Shown here in pieces: positions 34,957 to 39,399 of a stretch of DNA of 39,399 bases. Position numbers and translations under genes: made by a program. The notes below the pieces were generated by a model, which was not told the origin of the DNA, made no database searches, and saw nothing but the letters and a program-made list of their open reading frames with translations. Every line of letters begins with the position of its first letter. Position 1 is the stretch's first letter. Location: the IMG/VR virus record IMGVR_UViG_3300046000_008888, positions 1 to 39,399 of that record. One strand, given 5' to 3'. This DNA is from a virus.

Positions 34957-35877
34957 ATGGATGATGAATCACTTTTAATAGATTTAATACAGACGATGTT
35001 TGGGGAACCAAAAAGCGTTAATGAATATTCAGGACAGATTTCAGTTGATTGCCCCGTATGTTCATATGATATTAAAGGGTTATCAAAAACTGACGGTAAA
35101 GGAAATCTTGAAATTAATTATCAAAATCACGTTTATAAGTGTTGGGCGTGTTCTGAAACCCACGAAACTCACGGACACTTAGGGAAGTTAATTGATAAGT
35201 ATGGGTCAAAAAAAGACAAAAAAACATATAAACTAATAAGACCTGACAAGTTTGAAAAAAAAGAAAAGGTCTTTAAAAGATTAGAATTACCAAAAGAGTA
35301 TAAAAAGTTTGATGAAATACATCCATTACATATACCAAGAAAGGAGGCGTTTAACTATCTTAAAAAACGAGGAATCACTCAAGAAATAATAGACAAATAC
35401 CAAATTGGTCTTTGTATTGAAGGCGAATATTCAGGAAGAATAATAGTCCCATCATTTAATAAAAAGGGAGAATTAAACTTTTTTGTATCAAGGTCTTGGA
35501 ATCCAAAATCAAAACTAAAATACAAAAATCCTGAAGCGGCAAAGGACTTTTTAATCTTTAATGAAAGTTTAATAGATTTTAAAAAAGACATTTATATTGT
35601 TGAAGGAGTTTTTGACTCATTCTTTTTGGATAATTCAATTGCACTTCTTGGAAAGTACATAAACGACAATATGTGGGAAAAACTTTACGAAAAAGCAAAA
35701 AAAGACATTATCATCTGTTTAGATGGTGATGCGTATGATGATGCAAAAAAATTATACGATAAACTAAATGGAGGTGCCCTATATAACAGAGTAAAACTTG
35801 TCAAATTACCAAAAGACAAGGATGTCTGCGATTTAAGGGGAGATATCACACCATATTACATAGAAGAAAAACAATGA
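34957..35877 (+). CDS. DNA primase, DnaG type (zinc finger plus Toprim)
   Basis: 306 residues from ATG 34957. It makes RNA primers for lagging-strand synthesis, the role of T4 gp61. Residues 32-65 hold a four-Cys zinc finger, C32-P-V-C35 and C62-W-A-C65. The middle part has R-I-I-V-P-S-F-N-K-K-G-E-L-N-F-F and S-R-S-W-N-P-K-S-K, typical of the DnaG catalytic core. The Toprim part follows, D-I-Y-I-V-E-G-V-F-D-S (about 211-221) and I-C-L-D-G-D-A-Y-D-D (about 252-261), with the Glu and the D-x-D that bind metal. There is no helicase domain, so a separate helicase must exist elsewhere. It is coupled to the next gene by an ATGA overlap. Confidence 0.88.
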   Translation: MDDESLLIDLIQTMFGEPKSVNEYSGQISVDCPVCSYDIKGLSKTDGKGNLEINYQNHVYKCWACSETHETHGHLGKLIDKYGSKKDKKTYKLIRPDKFEKKEKVFKRLELPKEYKKFDEIHPLHIPRKEAFNYLKKRGITQEIIDKYQIGLCIEGEYSGRIIVPSFNKKGELNFFVSRSWNPKSKLKYKNPEAAKDFLIFNESLIDFKKDIYIVEGVFDSFFLDNSIALLGKYINDNMWEKLYEKAKKDIIICLDGDAYDDAKKLYDKLNGGALYNRVKLVKLPKDKDVCDLRGDITPYYIEEKQ

Positions 35878-36731
35878 ATTTAAAAGAAATAGCAAAAGAA
35901 ATAAGAGACCTTATTTCAGAAAAACAAAAAGAACTATGTTTAACCTTTGAAGAAGAAAAACATAGATACACGATGAAAGATGTTAATGGAGATATTAGAG
36001 ACGATTTTCCATCAGTATCAAAGGTGATGAAGTTATTTTACGATGAGTTCCCAACCGAAGAGGCGGCAAGAAATAAGGCGAAAGGTGACCCATATGTAAT
36101 GCAAACTTTACTTGCAGAATGGGAGGAAGCGGGAAAGACATCCACAAATATGGGTAGTAGGGTTCATTACGAATTAGAAATTGAAACATTAAAGAGAGGT
36201 GGTTTAAACAAACAAGTAAGACAACCAATCTATGAATGTGATATGGAAATGATTATGAAAGGTGATCGTATGATTAAAGCGGGTTATAAGTTTCTAAAAC
36301 TTATGGAAGATAGAGGGGCAGTACTTTTAGACACGGAGATAGTTTTAGGTCACCCTGAGTTAGGATATACAGGACAACCCGATAAGGTATGGATAATGTT
36401 TAATAAACAAAGAACGGGATTTGGAATTGTAATAACCGATTGGAAAACCAATAAGAAAAAAAATATGGAAACAAACGACTACACAAAACCAATGAGAGAA
36501 CCGTTTAAATATTTACCAAATAACGCACTTGGACACTACAACACTCAACTTCCACTTTATGGTAAACTACTTGTAAAAATGTTAGAGGGGACAAAATATG
36601 AGGGTATTAGTTTTTATGGATGTGTAATTGTTCACCTTACGGATGAACAAGAATTTACAGAATACAGAGTATCAAAAGAAGTTGTTGATACAATAATGGA
36701 TATGGATATTAAAGAATATTTGACAAAATAA
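35874..36731 (+). CDS. PD-(D/E)XK nuclease, RecB/Cas4-like
   Basis: 285 residues. Family motifs appear in order: G94-S-R-V-H98-Y-E-L-E, E155, G-Q-P-D170-K-V, I-T-D189-W-K191-T, and Q225-L-P-L-Y229. Together these are the RecB-type exonuclease active site, with His98, Asp170, Asp189 and Lys191 binding metal and the Gln-x3-Tyr motif closing the site. No iron-sulfur Cys cluster typical of Cas4 or AddB was seen. It could act in recombination or in degrading host DNA. The coupling to the primase and the gp47-like gene nearby favour replication or recombination. Confidence 0.85.
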   Translation: MNLKEIAKEIRDLISEKQKELCLTFEEEKHRYTMKDVNGDIRDDFPSVSKVMKLFYDEFPTEEAARNKAKGDPYVMQTLLAEWEEAGKTSTNMGSRVHYELEIETLKRGGLNKQVRQPIYECDMEMIMKGDRMIKAGYKFLKLMEDRGAVLLDTEIVLGHPELGYTGQPDKVWIMFNKQRTGFGIVITDWKTNKKKNMETNDYTKPMREPFKYLPNNALGHYNTQLPLYGKLLVKMLEGTKYEGISFYGCVIVHLTDEQEFTEYRVSKEVVDTIMDMDIKEYLTK

Positions 36732-36753
36732 ATAAAATAAATTATTATTGACT

Positions 36754-36846
36754 ATGGAAAATTCAGTAGAATTGGTTTGGGTATACACAACATCGTGGGA
36801 CCACTTATCACCTTTTAAAATAAACATAAATTATATTATAAAATGA
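36754..36846 (+). CDS. Possible 30-residue peptide, coupled to next gene
   Basis: ATG at 36754 to TGA at 36844-36846; the ATGA overlap with the following start mirrors the coupling of real genes here. The product has a W-V-Y-T-T-S-W-D-H-L centre. It fills most of a 111-base gap between two genes and is preceded by an A/T-rich leader. Family unknown, could be a leader peptide or chance. Confidence 0.4.
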   Translation: MENSVELVWVYTTSWDHLSPFKININYIIK

Positions 36847-37091
36847 AAATTTATTTAACAAAAACATATTCGGTATTTGAATCATATGGACCGATTGATG
36901 TTAATTTAGAAGATTATCCAGAACTTGAGGGTAAATCAGAAAAAGAAATTATTGAATACTTTAATGAAATTATGTATGAAGAAAACATTAAAGATGGTAG
37001 TGAAGACACATTAGTAGACGAGTTTCAGTTTAATACTGAAATGATAAAACAAAAATATACAGACGAAGAAGAAGAAATCGTCGCTTATTGA
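36843..37091 (+). CDS. Small acidic hypothetical protein
   Basis: 82 residues, strongly acidic, with E-D-Y-P-E-L-E-G-K-S-E-K-E-I-I-E-Y-F (residues 22-39) as a likely helix and a D-E-E-E-E-I-V-A-Y end. No family recognised. Separated from the zinc ribbon gene by one base. Confidence 0.65.
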   Translation: MKIYLTKTYSVFESYGPIDVNLEDYPELEGKSEKEIIEYFNEIMYEENIKDGSEDTLVDEFQFNTEMIKQKYTDEEEEIVAY

Positions 37092-37092
37092 T

Positions 37093-37305
37093 ATGGAAGA
37101 TATTATAAAACCAAAAATTAACCTAAAAGACCAACCAACAGTTGATTGTGAAAAATGCCACTCAAAATACTTTAAAGAAGTTGTAATGTTAAAAAAAGTA
37201 TCAAAAATTTTAACAGGGGGACACGAAGATAGCATGGTGCCTTTTCCAACATATATGTGTAACGAATGTGGACACGTAAACATTGATTTTCAATTATTTG
37301 ATTAA
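37093..37305 (+). CDS. Small zinc-ribbon protein
   Basis: 70 residues with two Cys pairs, C19-E-K-C22 and C56-N-E-C59-G-H-V-N, the knuckles of a zinc ribbon. Between them are L-K-K-V-S-K-I-L-T-G-G-H-E-D (33-46) and F-P-T-Y-M. Small zinc-ribbon proteins of this form are common in T4-like phages, with no assigned function. Confidence 0.78.
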   Translation: MEDIIKPKINLKDQPTVDCEKCHSKYFKEVVMLKKVSKILTGGHEDSMVPFPTYMCNECGHVNIDFQLFD

Positions 37306-37306
37306 A

Positions 37307-37453
37307 ATGGAAATAGGTAAAATGACATTGTCTAAAGCGTACCCTTATCTTAATAGTGTTGCAAAAACATATGGTTTAAGATTACATCTCGCTAAAGAAT
37401 TTAAATTAGCACGTTTAATTTTAGCTAACTTATATAATAGAGAATTATTATGA
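37307..37453 (+). CDS. Small basic hypothetical protein (48 residues)
   Basis: ATG 37307 to TGA 37451-37453, one base after the zinc-ribbon stop and with a 4-base ATGA overlap into the next gene. The product is helical and basic: S-K-A-Y-P-Y-L-N-S-V-A-K-T-Y-G-L, then L-A-K-E-F-K-L-A-R-L-I-L-A-N-L-Y. Coupling on both sides and full use of the gap support a real gene. No family recognised. Confidence 0.65.
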   Translation: MEIGKMTLSKAYPYLNSVAKTYGLRLHLAKEFKLARLILANLYNRELL

Positions 37454-37698
37454 CACACAAAGAATTTTATATTTGGTTAGAGGGTTACTTATATGGTAAA
37501 CTTGAAAACAAACATATTGACATAATGCCGATAGTTGAAAAAATGAATCAAGTGAAAGACGACATTGAAGTTGATAAATTAAAAATTAGACCATTACAAC
37601 CAATCCCGATGCCAACTAACCCATTTCCAAAGAATGATGATCCATTTAAACCACCATACGAAATATATTGCGGAACAAAAACACAATTAAATGATTAA
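37450..37698 (+). CDS. Small hypothetical protein with F-Y-x-W-L-x-G-Y motif
   Basis: 82 residues. The N-terminus M-T-H-K-E-F-Y-I-W-L-E-G-Y-L-Y-G resembles short phage proteins that begin with the same K-x-F-x-x-W-L-x-G-Y helix; their function is unknown to me. The C-terminal half is Pro-rich (P-L-Q-P-I-P-M-P-T-N-P-F-P) and probably unfolded. Its end overlaps the gp47-like gene by eight bases. Confidence 0.68.
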   Translation: MTHKEFYIWLEGYLYGKLENKHIDIMPIVEKMNQVKDDIEVDKLKIRPLQPIPMPTNPFPKNDDPFKPPYEIYCGTKTQLND

Positions 37699-38470
37699 AA
37701 AATTAGTACACTTCTCTGATTTACACGTCAGATTATATAAGGACCACGATTTGTATCGGTCAATTTTAGAAACAGGACTTGAACAATGGAAAGAATTAAA
37801 ACCTGATAGGATAATTTTTACAGGTGATTTAGTTCACTCTAAAAATCAAATGACACCTGAACTTATTGAGTTTGTTGCTTGGATTTTAACTGAATGTTCT
37901 AAAATTGCAAAAACAATCATCATTCCTGGTAATCACGATTTTTTAGTTAATAATACCGAAAGATTAGACGCATTAACACCAATTATTAATTCTTTGAATA
38001 ATGAAAGTATTGTGTACTACCGAGATAGAGGTGTTTATGAAGATGAAAACATTAGTTGGTGCATATACTCACAGTATCAAGGAAATATCCCACCTGATAT
38101 TAGTGAAGCAAAAGGAAATAAAATTGGATTATTTCACGGACCAATTACGGGTTTAAAAACTGATTTAGGTTTTGAGTTTGGTGAAGAGGCGTATGAGATT
38201 GAAAAGTTTGATGGACTTGAAACAGTATTATGTGGAGATATTCATAAACGTGCCGAGTTTCTTATTAAAAATGGAAAAGGGTATATGATTGGTTCTACAA
38301 TTCAAAATAATATTGGTGAAAGTATTGGAAGACACGGATATGGGGTATACGATGTTGAAACAAAAGAATACGTATATACCGATTTATTTAACCCAAGACC
38401 GTTTTTAAAATTTGAAATAAAATCTTTTGAAGATATTGAAAATGGAACAGAAAGACTCAAAAATCTTTAA
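37691..38470 (+). CDS. 47: Recombination nuclease subunit, T4 gp47 / SbcD-like
   Basis: 259 residues. All five metallophosphoesterase motifs are visible: S-D10-L-H12, T-G-D46-L-V-H, G-N81-H82-D83-F, F-H-G-P (about 150) and L-C-G-D-I-H-K-R (about 181-188). gp47 is the nuclease of the gp46-gp47 (Rad50-Mre11) complex that resects DNA ends for recombination-dependent replication. The protein is shorter than T4 gp47 (about 339 residues), with little after the core, so the C-terminal DNA- or partner-binding part looks reduced. No gp46/SbcC gene follows within the window. A single phosphoesterase of other function remains possible. Confidence 0.83.
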   Translation: MIKKLVHFSDLHVRLYKDHDLYRSILETGLEQWKELKPDRIIFTGDLVHSKNQMTPELIEFVAWILTECSKIAKTIIIPGNHDFLVNNTERLDALTPIINSLNNESIVYYRDRGVYEDENISWCIYSQYQGNIPPDISEAKGNKIGLFHGPITGLKTDLGFEFGEEAYEIEKFDGLETVLCGDIHKRAEFLIKNGKGYMIGSTIQNNIGESIGRHGYGVYDVETKEYVYTDLFNPRPFLKFEIKSFEDIENGTERLKNL

Positions 38471-38975
38471 TAAAACAATACTTAAAAATGTTGAAAGTTA
38501 TTGTAAATTAAATAATATTGAAGACATTAATGTGTTCATTAAAAAATGTTTTGATACAGGATTTAACATTGAAAAGTATGGGTTGTTGGGAAAAACACTT
38601 AATGATGGTGAAAAACACCTAAAAACGGTTGAAGTTGAGGAAAAACACGTAATTAAAGAGGTGATAGTTGAAAAACGAGTGGAGATACCGGTTGAAGTAA
38701 TAAAAGAGGTTATAGTTGAAAAAGAAGTTATTAAAGAAGTACCTGTAGAAAAGATTGTCACAAAAATAGAATATGTTAGTAATAACAATGACCAAGACAG
38801 CAACAAAATTAAAATGTTACAAACAACAATTCAAAACCTTACTTCGGAGGTTAGAGAATTAAAAAAGAAAAACGAAGAATTAGAAAAAAAATTGTTAGAC
38901 ACGCCAAAACAAGTTGGTAATATTTCCGCCAAGTTCTATGGTAGTTCTAACCTAAACGATGATTTATACAAATAA
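38442..38975 (+). CDS. Val-Glu-Lys repeat and coiled-coil protein
   Basis: 177 residues from ATG 38442, overlapping the gp47-like gene by 29 bases; a TTG at 38427 would lengthen it. Residues about 60-110 are a repeat of the type E-V-I-V-E-K and E-V-P-V-E-K, about seven units. Such stretches occur in Bacteroidetes phage proteins and in surface proteins. Residues about 120-150 form a coiled coil (L-T-S-E-V-R-E-L-K-K-K-N-E-E-L-E-K-K-L). The N-terminal 55 residues look like a small helical domain. Overlap with gp47 suggests co-expression, but function is unknown. Confidence 0.65.
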   Translation: MEQKDSKIFNKTILKNVESYCKLNNIEDINVFIKKCFDTGFNIEKYGLLGKTLNDGEKHLKTVEVEEKHVIKEVIVEKRVEIPVEVIKEVIVEKEVIKEVPVEKIVTKIEYVSNNNDQDSNKIKMLQTTIQNLTSEVRELKKKNEELEKKLLDTPKQVGNISAKFYGSSNLNDDLYK

Positions 38976-38976
38976 T

Positions 38977-39327
38977 ATGAATTTAGTGATTTGGGCAATG
39001 GTTGCCTATGGAATGACAAACATTTTGGTCTATGGATCAATTTTTAATGGATTAAGACGTAAAATCCATAATTGGGGTAATAATGAATATTCTTTTCTTT
39101 ATGGTTTAGGGTCATTTTTATCTGGACTTATCTCTTGTGTACTTTGCACATCAACATGGGTGGGATTTTTCTTATCTTTAACGTATTTTTCACCTAATGC
39201 AGATATTATTGGACTTAATAAATTTTTATCTGTATTTTTTGATGGTATGTTGTCCGCAGGATTTGTGTGGGGAATAAATGCAATCATAGAATGGTTTGAA
39301 GAAAATAGACCGACTAATAATAAGTAA
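38977..39327 (+). CDS. Small membrane protein with C-x2-C-x3-W-V-G motif
   Basis: 116 residues from ATG 38977, one base after the previous stop; an ATG at 38959 would add six residues and overlap. Three or four membrane segments: about 3-23, 46-75 (one long or two short) and 88-108. The signature is A-Y-G-M-T-N-I-L-V-Y-G-S-I-F then C-V-L-C-T-S-T-W-V-G-F-F-L-S. This T-N-I-(L/I)-x-x-(G/S) plus C-x-x-C-x-x-x-W-V-G layout is what I associate with DUF1360-like membrane proteins; I am only moderately sure. Role in the infected cell unknown. Confidence 0.7.
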   Translation: MNLVIWAMVAYGMTNILVYGSIFNGLRRKIHNWGNNEYSFLYGLGSFLSGLISCVLCTSTWVGFFLSLTYFSPNADIIGLNKFLSVFFDGMLSAGFVWGINAIIEWFEENRPTNNK

Positions 39328-39352
39328 TAATAACTAATAATAACTAATAATG
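39313..39352 (+). repeat. Tandem 10-bp repeat, four copies
   Basis: ACTAATAATA, AGTAATAATA, ACTAATAATA, ACTAATAATG at 39313, 39323, 39333 and 39343. The first copy codes the end of the membrane protein (T-N-N-K-stop) and the last contains the start codon of the next gene. Confidence 0.8.
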
Positions 39353-39399
39353 GGAAAAAAAGCAAAAGAACACAGAGCAAAAGTTGCCAAAAGAAATGC
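39350..39399 (+). CDS. Small basic protein, N-terminal fragment
   Basis: Starts ATG at 39350 and runs off the window after M-G-K-K-A-K-E-H-R-A-K-V-A-K-R-N. The Lys- and Arg-rich start, K-E-H-R-x-K-V-x-x-R-N, is shared by small uncharacterised phage proteins. Only 16 complete codons are visible. Confidence 0.55.
   Translation, partial: MGKKAKEHRAKVAKRN

Noticed and set aside
1-39399. tRNA genes and prophage integration functions
   Set aside because: By eye no cloverleaf with a T-loop consensus and no integrase, repressor or attachment site was found. A tRNA search program should confirm the first point.

Overview
The window looks like part of the genome of a large, tailed, T4-like (myovirus-type) phage whose host is a member of the Bacteroidetes, most likely a flavobacterium. 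All genes lie on the + strand, packed with ATGA and TAATG overlaps, in AT-rich DNA. The T4-type signature is a gp25-like and a gp6-like baseplate wedge protein side by side, plus a gp47/SbcD-type nuclease, a DnaG-type primase and a RuvC-like resolvase. The host signature is indirect: SprB-type repeats, delta-60 beta-propeller repeats and a DUF5522-like cysteine protein are typical of Bacteroidetes, and starts are preceded by A-rich stretches rather than Shine-Dalgarno sequences. No tRNA, rRNA, CRISPR array, integrase or insertion sequence was seen.

Layout. (1) 1-2126: 3' half of a class II ribonucleotide reductase gene with its terminator, a small Cys-rich protein, and a free-standing HNH endonuclease with its own upstream inverted repeat and downstream terminator. 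(2) 2174-18361: baseplate block with gp25-like, gp6-like, a 2088-residue protein with a hydrophobic hairpin and a delta-60 propeller, four structural proteins without recognised family, and a 992-residue protein with a P2 gpI-like segment. (3) 18364-33733: fibre/adhesin block. Two similar cassettes combine Cys-rich, SprB-like and Pro-Thr-linked adhesins, 94-95-residue paralogues, and fibre proteins sharing an N-terminal segment. Two glycosyltransferase genes sit between them. A 733-residue structural protein closes the block. (4) 33740-39399: RuvC-like resolvase, a coiled-coil protein, then replication and recombination genes (primase, PD-(D/E)XK nuclease, gp47-like nuclease) mixed with small hypothetical proteins, a zinc ribbon and a membrane protein. 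The last gene runs off the window.

How it may work together. Region 2 builds the baseplate and region 3 decorates it with receptor-binding or glycan-binding fibres. The most interesting reading, which is inference, is that the GT60-like and GT34-like enzymes glycosylate virion fibres, with the Pro-Thr linkers of the neighbouring adhesins as natural acceptors. A recurring TATTTAT(A/T/C) motif in the gaps before structural genes, twice just after a terminator, may be the late promoter. It contains or resembles the reverse complement of the T4 late -10 box TATAAATA.
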